A program made the translations under genes and the position numbers. Positions 16,753-25,197 of a DNA stretch of 64,000 nt are shown here, in pieces. The stretch is from Candidatus Bathyarchaeota archaeon (GTDB taxonomy: Archaea > Thermoproteota > Bathyarchaeia > Bathyarchaeales > Bathycorpusculaceae): NCBI GenBank assembly GCA_018396675.1, contig JAGTQX010000010.1, positions 62,001 through 126,000 of the forward strand. The letters are read 5' to 3'. Each line of letters begins with the position of its first letter. The stretch's first letter is position 1. The notes under the pieces are model-generated. The model worked only from the letters and a program-made list of their open reading frames with translations, was not told where the DNA came from and did not search any database.

Positions 16753-18201
16753 CTATTTTATTAGTCCAACACGGACTTTTCGGAAACGGGCAGTTCCACA
16801 ACCATGTCCAACGTACATCACCTGACCGGGCACTCCTTTGCCGCAGTTCGGCGTGCCCCACATTTTCCAGTCGTCTTTGCTGACGGCGTCACATGAACCC
16901 CAGAACTGTGGGGTCACACCCATGTATGTTGGGTTCTTAATCGTTTTTTCTCGACTCCCGTTTTTTATGCGCCAGCCGATTTCTGTGCCGAACTGGAAGT
17001 TTATGCGTTTATCGTCTATGCTCCATGAACGGTTCGTGGTTATTAATATCCCATCTTTCGTGTCTTCAATTATGTCTTCAGCCTTATAATCGCCGGGAAG
17101 CAGGTTTATGTTCGTCATACGTATGATCGGCAAAGACAACGGTGAGTCTGCACGCATTCCGCCGCTGCTTTCTTTAAGTCCAAGCTGCGCGGCTGTTTCA
17201 CGTGAACTCTGATAGCCAACGAAGATTCCTTCCTTGACAAGGTAAACCTTCTTCGCCTTTGTTCCTTCGTCGTCAAAGCCGAATGTGCCAAGTCCCATGG
17301 GCGCCGTGGCGTCAGCGACAATGTTCACTTTTTCTGAACCATACCTGAATTTTCCAAGTTTCTCCGGCGTCAGAAAACTTGTTCCAGCATAGTCTGCCTC
17401 TGTTCCGAAAACACGGTCAAGCTCTGTTGGGTGTCCACAGCTCTCATGTATCTGCAAAGCCAACTGGTCTCCACACAAGATTAAGTCCATTTCTCCTGAC
17501 GGACACTTTTCAGCTTCGAAAAGCTCCAAAAGTTCTTTTCCAACTTTTTCAGCATGGTCAACCAAGGCCAAAGATTCAAAAAACTCGTAGCCGCTTGTTG
17601 CAAAGTCTCCCCTGAAAGCCGAGGGGTAAGACCTTATCTGCATCTCTGAACCCTTAACAGCCACTGCAGAAACTCCGCCGCCACACCACGTTATCTGCTG
17701 GTTTACCTCCGCGCCCTCGCTGCTCATGAAAAGCTTGTTTTCACGGAAGCCTCTATAATACGCGTATGAAGCCTTGACCAGCGAAGAAAACTCCTTAAGC
17801 AAACGTCCAGCCTGAACAAGAACCTCAAGCTTCTCTTCCAACGGAACCTTGAATGGGTCCTTCTTGAAACTGGTGGCATACTTCTCCTTGTAAACATTTT
17901 CTTTAACGAGAACGGTATCTTTTTTCTTAAGCATGGCACTGGCTTTAGCAATGTCCACGGCTTTTTCAACACATTTTTTGATTTCTTCCCTATTCACGTC
18001 AACGGAGCCCGCGAATCCCCATGCACCGTTAACGATTACTCTTACGCCGAAGCCTTTCACCTGCGAATAAGAAATTGCCTCAGGCTCACCATTCTTCACA
18101 GTTAAGTTTTCGTTGAGAATTTCGCTGATTCTAATGTCTGCATATGAAGCGCCTCTTTTTTCAGCTGTCTCTAAGGCTAATTTTCCAAAATCTGACACCA
18201 T
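16753..18201 (-). CDS. tldD: TldD family metalloprotease
   Basis: 482 residues. The zinc motif HExxxH appears as HESCGHPTELD near residue 260, the place used for the catalytic metal in TldD. Other signatures are GDYKAEDIIEDTKDGILI near residue 375 and the C-terminal GVPGQVMYVGHGCGTARF. TldD forms a heterodimer with PmbA/TldE and processes or degrades small peptides. It is upstream of pmbA with 12 bases between them and is divergent from rpo5. The motif HESCGH instead of the bacterial HEAIGH keeps the two His and the Glu, so activity is expected. Confidence 0.94.
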   Translation of the reverse strand: MVSDFGKLALETAEKRGASYADIRISEILNENLTVKNGEPEAISYSQVKGFGVRVIVNGAWGFAGSVDVNREEIKKCVEKAVDIAKASAMLKKKDTVLVKENVYKEKYATSFKKDPFKVPLEEKLEVLVQAGRLLKEFSSLVKASYAYYRGFRENKLFMSSEGAEVNQQITWCGGGVSAVAVKGSEMQIRSYPSAFRGDFATSGYEFFESLALVDHAEKVGKELLELFEAEKCPSGEMDLILCGDQLALQIHESCGHPTELDRVFGTEADYAGTSFLTPEKLGKFRYGSEKVNIVADATAPMGLGTFGFDDEGTKAKKVYLVKEGIFVGYQSSRETAAQLGLKESSGGMRADSPLSLPIIRMTNINLLPGDYKAEDIIEDTKDGILITTNRSWSIDDKRINFQFGTEIGWRIKNGSREKTIKNPTYMGVTPQFWGSCDAVSKDDWKMWGTPNCGKGVPGQVMYVGHGCGTARFRKVRVGLIK

Positions 18202-18328
18202 CTGTGATCATCTCGTTTTTCAGAAGGTTTAGGTAATGCAGTTTTATGCTTTTAAGCTTTGGCAAAGCGTAAAGTTTAAAGGGTTAATGCCTTGTTAAGG
18301 GTTTCGAATATCCCTCGAGGTTTATAGT

Positions 18329-18877
18329 TTGAGCGTTGAAGAAGAAACATTAGAAGAACGAAAAGCAAAAATCTTAATCAAACTCAGAGGCTACAAGCTT
18401 GTCCAAAAAGAAAAAGCCAAAGACGCCATAAGCTATATCGTTGAGGTTCCTAAAGAGAAACAGAAAGCCCTGATCTGGTGTGTTCCAGAAGAAACCGTTG
18501 GCATATTGACAGTTAACAAGATGGCGAAGGCCATGAAAGAAGCGGAAATAGAGAGAGGTGTCTTAATCGCAAGTGGACGCTACACCAACGCGGCAAAACA
18601 AACAGCAAAGAAAAAGAAGATAGAACTTTTGCCGAAAACTTTTCCAGTTTTCGACATTTTCGAACACAAGCTTGTGCCGAAACATGAAATCCTAACGCAG
18701 GAGGAACGTGAAAAAATCCTAGCCCAATATAGAGTGCAGCCTTATCAACTTCCACAGATTAAGGCTTCAGACCCAGCCGTGAAAGCTATAGGCGCCAAAC
18801 CAGGCGATATATTGCGTATAGTTCGCAAGAGCCAAACAGCAGGCGAGCACGTAGCCTACCGGTATGTTGTGGAATAG
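18329..18877 (+). CDS. rpo5: RNA polymerase subunit Rpo5 with an RPB5-like N-terminal domain
   Basis: 182 residues, more than twice the usual archaeal Rpo5/RpoH (about 80). Residues about 108-182 are the standard assembly domain: [51 protein letters not shown]. Residues 1-107 ([38 protein letters not shown]) resemble the eukaryotic RPB5 jaw domain, which contains VGIKTIK, ITRAIIVVQQG and PSAKQ at equivalent places (recalled from memory). The start is a TTG with GAGG ten bases upstream. It stands alone, divergent from tldD, not next to rpoB as is normal for archaeal rpoH. It may be the only Rpo5 or an extra paralogue. Confidence 0.85.
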   Translation: MSVEEETLEERKAKILIKLRGYKLVQKEKAKDAISYIVEVPKEKQKALIWCVPEETVGILTVNKMAKAMKEAEIERGVLIASGRYTNAAKQTAKKKKIELLPKTFPVFDIFEHKLVPKHEILTQEEREKILAQYRVQPYQLPQIKASDPAVKAIGAKPGDILRIVRKSQTAGEHVAYRYVVE

Positions 18878-18913
18878 ATTTTCAAGCGTTCACGCATGTC
18901 ATTGGCACCGCGT

Positions 18914-19774
18914 TCATCCATTATCAAATAAAATCATTACTATGAATTCGCGGACGTGAACCATTCCAAAGCCTGGGTGAAAATACCATAATCCGTCTCC
19001 TATTGTGGCTTTGAAGACTGCGTCAGTTTGTGGTTCTACATACTTTAGTGTGTTGCCCGCGCAGATTATAGCGTTAAAAGCGTGATTGAACTCGCTTCCA
19101 TCGCCGAGATTCCCGAGAACACCAACCACTCCCATGTCCCAGTGCTTCATTTTCGCGTGCATGTGAAGCATTACGGCGAAGTCACCGCAGACAAAATCTG
19201 GGTAAGCATAAGTTATTTTGTCGGTTTTGTCTGCCGCAAGCCACTGTGTGAGCTCTTCAACTGTAGGCGCAACTTTGTTATCAGCTAGCAAAGGCTCGTA
19301 GAATGCAAAATGCATCTCATCATATTCGCTTTTAAATTGGGTGTAATTTTGTAAAAGCTGTTGGTAATTCTGCATTAGCGTTTGATATTGACTTAAGAAC
19401 ATTGTGTAATTTGAGGAAGCTGCTTGTTCAAGCGCTGTATAGTTTTGCAGAAGCGAATAGTAGGTCTCATTAAGCGCGTGGTACGCAATCGTTAGGTCAA
19501 CATAATTAGTTAATAATACATAATATTCGTTTGAAAGTTCAGTGTAATTTTGCGCAAGCGTTTCACAGGTCTCGTTAAGAGAAGTGTAATCCGCATCTAG
19601 GGTGAAATATGACTGGTTTAGCAGAACAAACTGGTCAAAAAGCGTTTGATACTGGTTTTCCAAAATTTGTTTAGCTTCGTTGACGCTTTGAAGATCTGTC
19701 ATAAGCCTCAAAATTTCGGTTTTAAAAGTGCAACAACTGTAGCCTAAAAATGCAATAAGCACTACGCACGCCAA
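18914..19774 (-). CDS. Exported transglutaminase-like protein with N-glycosylated stalk; N terminus interrupted
   Basis: 286 residues from a TTG. The C-terminal domain has the papain-like transglutaminase pattern: Cys in FVCGDFAVMLH, His in FNHAFNAI and the acidic residue in YVEPQTD. Residues about 35-175 form a long coiled stalk with repeated LLQNYT and SLNET units; seven N-x-S/T sequons suggest heavy N-glycosylation outside the cell. In the same frame, upstream, lie ATG (19810) with AGGTGA before it and eight codons (MLDKTKIL), then a TAA at 19784-19786, then TLLLACVVLIAFLGYS. The ATG frame would give an ideal signal anchor, so the TAA looks like a recent nonsense change or an assembly error. 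As written, only the TTG start avoids it. Confidence 0.7.
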   Translation of the reverse strand: MACVVLIAFLGYSCCTFKTEILRLMTDLQSVNEAKQILENQYQTLFDQFVLLNQSYFTLDADYTSLNETCETLAQNYTELSNEYYVLLTNYVDLTIAYHALNETYYSLLQNYTALEQAASSNYTMFLSQYQTLMQNYQQLLQNYTQFKSEYDEMHFAFYEPLLADNKVAPTVEELTQWLAADKTDKITYAYPDFVCGDFAVMLHMHAKMKHWDMGVVGVLGNLGDGSEFNHAFNAIICAGNTLKYVEPQTDAVFKATIGDGLWYFHPGFGMVHVREFIVMILFDNG

Positions 19775-19869
19775 AAGAAGCGTTTAGAGGATTTTAGTTT
19801 TGTCCAACATGCTCACCTAACATTTTGAATGAGTTTTTCTGCACTTAAAATGTTTTTAAAAAGAAGTAG

Positions 19870-20217
19870 TTAACGTTTAACAGTGTCCATGACCGCAAGC
19901 TTCGCGTGTAAATTGGCTTCGGCACATTTGTATTCTTCGAGCAGTTTGCTTCCGAGCAATGTGAGTTTTGCGCCTCCTCCGCCATTTTTGCCCCCGCGGT
20001 AGGTTTCAACAATTGGTTTCCCTAAAGTTTTTTCTATTCTTTTCAAGTAGCTCCAAACGTATCGATAGGACATGCCAAGTTTTTTGGCGGCTTTTGAAAT
20101 TGACTGTTCCTTTTCTATTTGTTCTAGTATTTGGGCTCCACCCTTACCTATCAAGGGCTTTCCTTCATACTCAAGCCATAATTTGCATGAAATCTTGTGC
20201 TCTGTCGGGTTTGACAT
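19870..20217 (-). CDS. ModE-like molybdate-responsive regulator (DNA-binding domain only)
   Basis: About 115 residues from the ATG at 20217. The winged helix-turn-helix of ModE is clear: ILEQIEKEQSISKAAKKLGMSYRYVWSYLKRIEKTLGKP and the Gly-rich wing RGGKNGGGGAKLTLLGSKLLEEY. The molybdate-binding TOBE (Mop) domains of full ModE are missing, as in many archaeal versions, so the ligand is unproven. A TATA-like CTTATAAG lies about 33 bases upstream, which predicts a very short leader and supports this start over longer frames. It is divergent from tauE, with a ModE-type operator between them. MobB is also encoded in the window, 40 kb away. Confidence 0.85.
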   Translation of the reverse strand: MSNPTEHKISCKLWLEYEGKPLIGKGGAQILEQIEKEQSISKAAKKLGMSYRYVWSYLKRIEKTLGKPIVETYRGGKNGGGGAKLTLLGSKLLEEYKCAEANLHAKLAVMDTVKR

Positions 20218-20259
20218 TGTGTTTTTTGTATTTTGCTGCGTTAGTCTTATAAGTTTATT

Positions 20260-20283
20260 CGTTATGAATACGAAAGCATAACG
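20260..20283. promoter_or_regulatory. ModE-type operator between modE and tauE
   Basis: CGTTAT (20260-20265), 12 bases, ATAACG (20278-20283): the arms extend to a perfect 8-bp inverted repeat TCGTTATG/CATAACGA (20259-20284). This matches the arrangement I recall for the E. coli modA operator. A palindromic TATA-like CTTATAAG lies at 20247-20254. For the plus strand the operator covers the expected transcription start; for the minus strand it lies just upstream of the TATA box. One site could therefore repress both genes. Confidence 0.7.
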
Positions 20284-20285
20284 AG

Positions 20286-21098
20286 TTGAGAACTCTGATA
20301 ACAAAGAAAATTCAGACACCAGCAAGCAAAGTGGCAATAGCACTGTTGTCAGGTTTTCTGTTTGGAACAGCCGCTGGCTTAATAGGTGTTGGCGGAGGCG
20401 AGTTCAGAATGCCAATACTGCTTTACGCTCTTGAGCTTTCAACGGTGACTGCAATAGCCGTAAACCTTCTTGTAGGCTTACTAACCGTTGTTGTTTCTTT
20501 TGTTAGACGTTTCCAACTAGGTTTGATCAATCAACACAGTTTGAATGTGGCGATAATAATGTCGTTTGCATCCATTGTCGGGGCATACTTTGGAGCGTTT
20601 TTAACTGGTAAGATTCCCGAAAAACCTCTGAAAAAAATCCTTGCCGCTTTCCTGATAATAGTAGGGCTTAAAATAGGACTTGAACCATTCATCGAAATCC
20701 CATTCGCACCCGCTTTCACGTTAGGAGTTGTTGAAGAGACGATTCTAGCGGCATTAATAGGCTTAGCTATAGGCGTCATAGCTGGCTCTCTCGGCGTCGC
20801 TGGCGGCGAATTCAGAATTCCAGCATTAATGTACATTTTCAGTTTAGATGTTGTTGCTGCTGGAACAACAAGCCTTCTGGTTTCAATACCAACGGTTGCA
20901 ACAGGTTTCTTGAAGCACAAGAACATGGGACATTTAGACGGAAAAGCCACGTTAATTGCGGTTGTAATGGGCTTAGGCTCGGTGCTCGGCGCGTTTATAG
21001 GGGCTTCTTTCGCTGGAACAGTGGACAAGGACATTCTCAAGGTATTGCTTGGCGCGATTCTTGTTTTGGCTACCGTTCGCATGGTGACGAAACCCTAA
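20286..21098 (+). CDS. TauE/SafE family membrane transporter
   Basis: 270 residues with eight or so membrane helices in two related halves, each starting with the family motif: LFGTAAGLIGVGGGEFRMPILL near residue 30 and GVIAGSLGVAGGEFRIPALM near residue 165. TauE/SafE proteins export or import small anions or sulfur compounds such as sulfite, sulfoacetate or thiosulfate. Being divergent from a ModE-like gene around a ModE-type operator suggests that this one responds to molybdate or tungstate, or carries an oxyanion linked to it. The start is a TTG close after the operator; a later GTG or TTG is possible. Confidence 0.88.
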   Translation: MRTLITKKIQTPASKVAIALLSGFLFGTAAGLIGVGGGEFRMPILLYALELSTVTAIAVNLLVGLLTVVVSFVRRFQLGLINQHSLNVAIIMSFASIVGAYFGAFLTGKIPEKPLKKILAAFLIIVGLKIGLEPFIEIPFAPAFTLGVVEETILAALIGLAIGVIAGSLGVAGGEFRIPALMYIFSLDVVAAGTTSLLVSIPTVATGFLKHKNMGHLDGKATLIAVVMGLGSVLGAFIGASFAGTVDKDILKVLLGAILVLATVRMVTKP

Positions 21099-21313
21099 AA
21101 TTTTCTTTCAAACTTTAACTCGTAAAGAATTACTAGGGCTTCGCCTAATGGTATGCTAAGCCTTGCGGCTAACTCGGCTGGCGTTATATCGGGATTTTCG
21201 TGAAGAATAACATCTCTAGTGTAAGCCTTATGGTTGGCGTACATAACCATGGCGTGAACAGTCTCAACAAGAATAGGCCAAAGCCTCTCCTTAACGTATT
21301 CTTCAACACTCAT
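21095..21313 (-). CDS. Small protein with possible winged helix, unknown function
   Basis: 72 residues. The C-terminal half (DVILHENPDITPAELAARLSIPLGEALVILYELKFE) reads like a helix-turn-helix of the type where ITPAELAARLSI is the first two helices; the N-terminal half is an amphipathic helix (VEEYVKERLWPILVETVHAM). It may be a small DNA-binding protein. It ends within the last four bases of tauE, convergent with it, and precedes nothing obvious on its own strand. I do not recognise a named family. Confidence 0.6.
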   Translation of the reverse strand: MSVEEYVKERLWPILVETVHAMVMYANHKAYTRDVILHENPDITPAELAARLSIPLGEALVILYELKFERKF

Positions 21314-21392
21314 AGATTCATCATAAAAATTATGTAGCTAGTGATAGTTTACCTTTACTAAAAAATGCTTGTTTAAACTGTGTTTTAACTGT

Positions 21393-21842
21393 TTATTCGA
21401 GGAACTCTTCTATGGTTGCTTGATTTTTTTCTCCAGATGTTTTATTTGCTTCTTTCTCCATGGTCGTGTTTTTGGGTTGAACGTTGTTAACATTCACGAT
21501 GTCCATTCTGCTTACTACACGTGTGAAATCCGACCATGCCGAGAAGAATCCGCGGTCAAAGTCGCCGTGAAGCCTATTTTTCACATGGTCAAGAAATTCC
21601 CGTCTGAAACGTTGCAAACCTTCCTTATCGCCCACATCAAGTTTGGAGAAAAACGCGTAAGAGTCACCGTTGTTTGCTCGTCTTACCAGAAGCATTCCAT
21701 ATAAGGCTCTGAAATATCCTCTATTCCATTCTGTCTTGTGCATTTTCTGTTTGAGCCTTTCAAGTTCACGTTCTGCTTCAGCGAACTGTTTGTTTAGGAT
21801 TAGCTGGAAAAACCGTGCAACTAAAGCTGATGGTATAGGCAT
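21393..21842 (-). CDS. Unknown protein with a C-terminal PCNA-interacting motif
   Basis: 149 residues. Residues about 1-110 are helical (PIPSALVARFFQLILNKQF, then ERELERLKQKMHKTEWNRGYF), followed by a flexible tail. The protein ends in NQATIEEFLE; QATIEEFL fits the PIP-box Q-x-x-(I/L/M)-x-x-F-(F/L) by which proteins bind the PCNA sliding clamp, and the extreme C terminus is the usual place for it. It lies immediately after radA in the same transcript: ATG at 21842 starts one base after the radA TAA. A GTG at 21854 inside radA is an alternative. A role in recombination or repair at the clamp is inferred; the fold is not recognised. Confidence 0.7.
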   Translation of the reverse strand: MPIPSALVARFFQLILNKQFAEAERELERLKQKMHKTEWNRGYFRALYGMLLVRRANNGDSYAFFSKLDVGDKEGLQRFRREFLDHVKNRLHGDFDRGFFSAWSDFTRVVSRMDIVNVNNVQPKNTTMEKEANKTSGEKNQATIEEFLE

Positions 21843-21843
21843 T

Positions 21844-22854
21844 TTAACGACCACTGGACTTGGCTTTTTCCTCTTCCGAAATATCCTCTATTCCATTCTC
21901 TGTTATTTTAAATATTTCCTCTCCCTCTGGCAAATACGGGCTTGAAACTAAACGCGCAACGCGTACTGGACCGTGAGAAGCCCTTCTTAAATAGACGCGC
22001 GTGTGACTTGTGTGCCCAACTATGTGTCCACCGATTGGGTGTATGGCGTCTCCGAAAAACACGTCTGGTTTCGCCATAACTTGATTCGTCACAACGGCTA
22101 CTGCGTTGAAAGCACGTGCAAGCCTTATAAGCCTATGCATATGCTTGTTTAGCCTCTGTTGTCTAGAAGCTAACATTTCGCGTCCAATGTATTCACTTCT
22201 GAAATGTGCTGTCAACGAGTCAATTATTATCAGCTTAATATTGTTCTGCTTAACTATCTCGTCAGCATTTTCCAATAAAAACATTTGATGGTCTGATGTG
22301 TAAGCTTCAGCATAAATAATGTTTTTCACAACGGCTTGGGGGTCAAGCCCTAAATGTTTCGCCATCTGCACAATGCGTTCAGTTCTGAAAGTGTTCTCCG
22401 TATCAATATACAATGCGGCACCGTTCAACCCGCCTCTTTCAGGAGGCAATTGCACATTTACACAAAGCTGGTGGCAAATTTGGCTTTTTCCACTTCCATA
22501 TTCGCCGTAAAACTCCGTTATTGTCTGCGTTTCTAGTCCGCCATCCAAAAGTTTGTCCAAAGCCTTGCTTCCAGTGGTTAACCTTAAAACGCTCTGACGC
22601 ATTTTCAACAGTTCATCTGCACGGATAAAAGATATGCCGATAGAAGAGCGTGCGGCGCTGATTATTGCCAAAGCCTTTTTTTCGCTTATACCTGCAGGTT
22701 CAAGTTCGCGGACCGTTGCCATTGCTAGCGACTCCACAGTGTGAAAGCCCAACTCCTTAAGTTTCTGGGCGGTGGATGGACCTATACCTGGAAGGTCTTC
22801 AAGAGTTTCATACTGCCGTTTTATTGCGACATTTTCCCCTTTCTCTTCGGACAT
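21844..22854 (-). CDS. radA: DNA repair and recombination protein RadA
   Basis: 336 residues, normal for archaeal RadA, the Rad51/RecA-type recombinase that forms filaments on single-stranded DNA and exchanges strands. The N-terminal helix-hairpin-helix domain (LEDLPGIGPSTAQKLKELGF) is followed by the polymerisation motif region and the ATPase core: Walker A GEYGSGKSQ near residue 120, Walker B LIIIDSLTAHFR near residue 215, and the DNA-binding loop 2 area VVTNQVMAKPD. It is the first gene of a two-gene operon with the PIP-box protein. Confidence 0.97.
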   Translation of the reverse strand: MSEEKGENVAIKRQYETLEDLPGIGPSTAQKLKELGFHTVESLAMATVRELEPAGISEKKALAIISAARSSIGISFIRADELLKMRQSVLRLTTGSKALDKLLDGGLETQTITEFYGEYGSGKSQICHQLCVNVQLPPERGGLNGAALYIDTENTFRTERIVQMAKHLGLDPQAVVKNIIYAEAYTSDHQMFLLENADEIVKQNNIKLIIIDSLTAHFRSEYIGREMLASRQQRLNKHMHRLIRLARAFNAVAVVTNQVMAKPDVFFGDAIHPIGGHIVGHTSHTRVYLRRASHGPVRVARLVSSPYLPEGEEIFKITENGIEDISEEEKAKSSGR

Positions 22855-23030
22855 GTGGCTCCCACAATCAGTTAATTTATGAGGTATTTAAATCAAGCGA
22901 GGAATATTGCCGTCAAATACTTGGAGAGATAAGTTAAAGTGAACACGCCATTTTTGAGTTTTGCATGTTTTACTTTCTAGCGGTTGACTGGAAACTTTTT
23001 TAAACCTTGCAGTGAACAACAAGTTCGCAA

Positions 23031-23936
23031 ATGATAATTGGAGGAAAAAACTTGGAAATCGCAAATGTTGTTGAAAACGTTGCTTTTAACCTAATAAAAC
23101 AAGCAGTAATCTACTTACCTGAAGACGTTAAACAAGCGTTGAAAAAGGCGTATGCCGAGGAAACAAGCGCAGCTGGAAAAACCCAGTTGAAGGCAATTCT
23201 TGACAACATAGAGCTGGCAGAAAAATACAAAGCGCCGATATGTCAAGACACGGGCACAATAATATTTTACGCCAATGCTGGCGCCGACGTGAAACACTTG
23301 GACAAAATCGAAAATGCATTAATTAATGCTACACGGAAAGCGACGAAAGAAGTTCCGTTGAGACCAAACGCCGTTGACCCATTCACACAGAAGAACAGCG
23401 GGGACAACACTGGACGGTTTATACCATACATCAACTGGGACATAGTGCCCGGGGACACCTTGGAATTGACGGTTATGACGAAGGGAGGCGGCTCCGAAAA
23501 CGTCTGCACAACAGGAATGCTTGTGCCAGGAGAAGGCATAAACGGGCTGAAAAAGTTCGTAATCGAAGCCGTGATAAAAGCCGGTTCTCAACCGTGTCCA
23601 CCGACGATTTTGGGCGTCGCAATGGGCGGCGGATCTGACATTGCAATTAAACTCGCCAAAAAAGCTCTTCTGAAACCGTTAAACGAACCGAACCCAAATC
23701 CGGAAATTGCCAAACTTGAAAAGGAACTTTACGAGGCTGCAAACATGACTGGCATTGGGCCTATGGGTTTGGGTGGTAAAACAACGGTTTTAGGCGTTCA
23801 TGTAGAGTATGCTTTTAGACATCCGGCCTCTTTTCCAGCAGCCGTTGCTTTCAACTGCTGGGCGGCTAGAAGAGCCACTGCGAGAATTCACGCTGATGGA
23901 ACCGTGGAGTATGTAACCCACAAAGGCAGAGTGTGA
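23031..23936 (+). CDS. Fumarate hydratase class I, alpha subunit
   Basis: 301 residues. It corresponds to the N-terminal half of iron-sulfur fumarase: the 4Fe-4S ligands lie in [17 protein letters not shown] (near residue 65), [16 protein letters not shown] (near residue 165) and [15 protein letters not shown]. With the beta subunit it hydrates fumarate to malate in the TCA cycle or its reductive form. The related L-tartrate dehydratase has the same two-subunit layout and cannot be excluded. The start ATG is preceded by AAG-rich sequence without a strong ribosome site. The beta gene follows after 11 bases. Confidence 0.93.
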   Translation: MIIGGKNLEIANVVENVAFNLIKQAVIYLPEDVKQALKKAYAEETSAAGKTQLKAILDNIELAEKYKAPICQDTGTIIFYANAGADVKHLDKIENALINATRKATKEVPLRPNAVDPFTQKNSGDNTGRFIPYINWDIVPGDTLELTVMTKGGGSENVCTTGMLVPGEGINGLKKFVIEAVIKAGSQPCPPTILGVAMGGGSDIAIKLAKKALLKPLNEPNPNPEIAKLEKELYEAANMTGIGPMGLGGKTTVLGVHVEYAFRHPASFPAAVAFNCWAARRATARIHADGTVEYVTHKGRV

Positions 23937-23947
23937 GGTGAAAAGAA

Positions 23948-24553
23948 ATGACTGAATACCATTTTAAAACACCCATATCTGAAGAAGACATCCGCAAATT
24001 AAAAGTCAACGATGTATTGTATATAACTGGAACAATTGTAACCGCTAGGGACCAAGCACACAGACGCGCTTTAGAGTATTTTAAAGAAGGAAAACAATTA
24101 CCAGTAAACCTTGAAGGATTAGCCGTTTTCCACTGTGGCCCAGTTGTGAGCAAAGAAGGAGACAAGTGGGTTGCTGTGGCTGCCGGTCCAACAACAAGCA
24201 CGCGCATGGACATTTTTGAAGATGAGTTCATTAAAAATTTTAAAGTTCGGGTTGTAATAGGCAAAGGTGGCATGGGCAAAAGAACTACGGATGCCATGGC
24301 GAAATATGGAGCGGTTTACGGCGCTTTTACTGGCGGAGCGGCAATATTGGCTGCAAAAGCCATTAAAAAGGTTAAGGGCGTGGAATGGCTTGACCTTGGA
24401 ACCCCAGAGGCGTTGTGGATTTTTGAAGTTGAAGATTTCGGTCCATTAGCTGTTGCGATAGATTCACATGGAAACAACATTTTCATGGATGTTGCGAAAA
24501 ACGTTGAAGAAAACAGAAAGAAGATTTACCAGAAACTTGGTTTGCAAATTTAA
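23948..24553 (+). CDS. Fumarate hydratase class I, beta subunit
   Basis: 201 residues, the C-terminal half of class I fumarase as a separate subunit. Typical stretches: LKVNDVLYITGTIVTARDQAHRR near residue 20, LAVFHCGPVV near residue 60, AAGPTTSTRMDIFED near residue 80, VVIGKGGMGKRTTDAM near residue 100 and YGAVYGAFTGGAAIL. It completes the active site of the alpha subunit encoded 11 bases upstream; GAGGTG lies before its ATG. Same caveat as the alpha subunit regarding tartrate dehydratase. Confidence 0.93.
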   Translation: MTEYHFKTPISEEDIRKLKVNDVLYITGTIVTARDQAHRRALEYFKEGKQLPVNLEGLAVFHCGPVVSKEGDKWVAVAAGPTTSTRMDIFEDEFIKNFKVRVVIGKGGMGKRTTDAMAKYGAVYGAFTGGAAILAAKAIKKVKGVEWLDLGTPEALWIFEVEDFGPLAVAIDSHGNNIFMDVAKNVEENRKKIYQKLGLQI

Positions 24554-24688
24554 ACAAAGCTAACCTATAAAAATTTCCGCTTTTTTCTCTTGATTGTTCT
24601 GTATTATTTTTGATAGTTACCCCGTATTCTGTTTATTGTGTCAGAATATTTAATATTCAAAACTTGATACTGACATTGAGGAAAAAGC

Positions 24689-25162
24689 ATGTTTACAAGG
24701 TTTAGAGACAAAATATTCGTTTCAGGCGTCGCCGTGCTCGGAGTTGGAGTCGCCTTACTAGTATTCACATTCATTAATGCCTATGGATTTCTAATCCAAA
24801 ACTTTCCCATAATTGCTTCAGAAGACTTCATGCAGACTTTCGGTGCAGCATTCGCTCCGTTAATCGCCACATCTATACGCCTAATGTACCTTGGAGTAAT
24901 GGGATGGGTAGGCTCTCTGTTAACGATAAGAGGCGTAACATTGCTTGTTAACGCACCAAAAACAGAAGTCATCGCTGTACCCCAAAAAACCACCACATCA
25001 CAGCAAAGAACGATACCAACCTCTCAAAAGACAAAACCTGAAAATCAAAAGGAACCTAAAACTGAAACTAGACAGCCAGAGCCCGAAATCGTATTTATTC
25101 CCCCAGAAGAGCAAACGGCACAGCAAGGCACAAGTTCCAGCCAAACGCAGCAGAACTCCTAG
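24689..25162 (+). CDS. Two-helix membrane protein with a disordered tail
   Basis: 157 residues. Two hydrophobic helices, residues about 10-35 (IFVSGVAVLGVGVALLVFTFINAY) and 60-90 (LIATSIRLMYLGVMGWVGSLLTIRGV), are followed by about 60 residues rich in Thr, Gln, Lys and Glu (PQKTTTSQQ..., KTETRQPEPE) with no predicted structure, probably on the cytoplasmic side. The gene is followed 35 bases later by two more membrane proteins on the same strand. I recognise no family. Confidence 0.6.
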   Translation: MFTRFRDKIFVSGVAVLGVGVALLVFTFINAYGFLIQNFPIIASEDFMQTFGAAFAPLIATSIRLMYLGVMGWVGSLLTIRGVTLLVNAPKTEVIAVPQKTTTSQQRTIPTSQKTKPENQKEPKTETRQPEPEIVFIPPEEQTAQQGTSSSQTQQNS

Positions 25163-25197
25163 ATGCGTTTCAGCAAAGTTTAACAGGAGAACTCCAA

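Noticed and set aside
23115-23591. Several minus-strand frames over fumarase
   Set aside because: They are Cys-rich shadows opposite strong conserved coding sequence.
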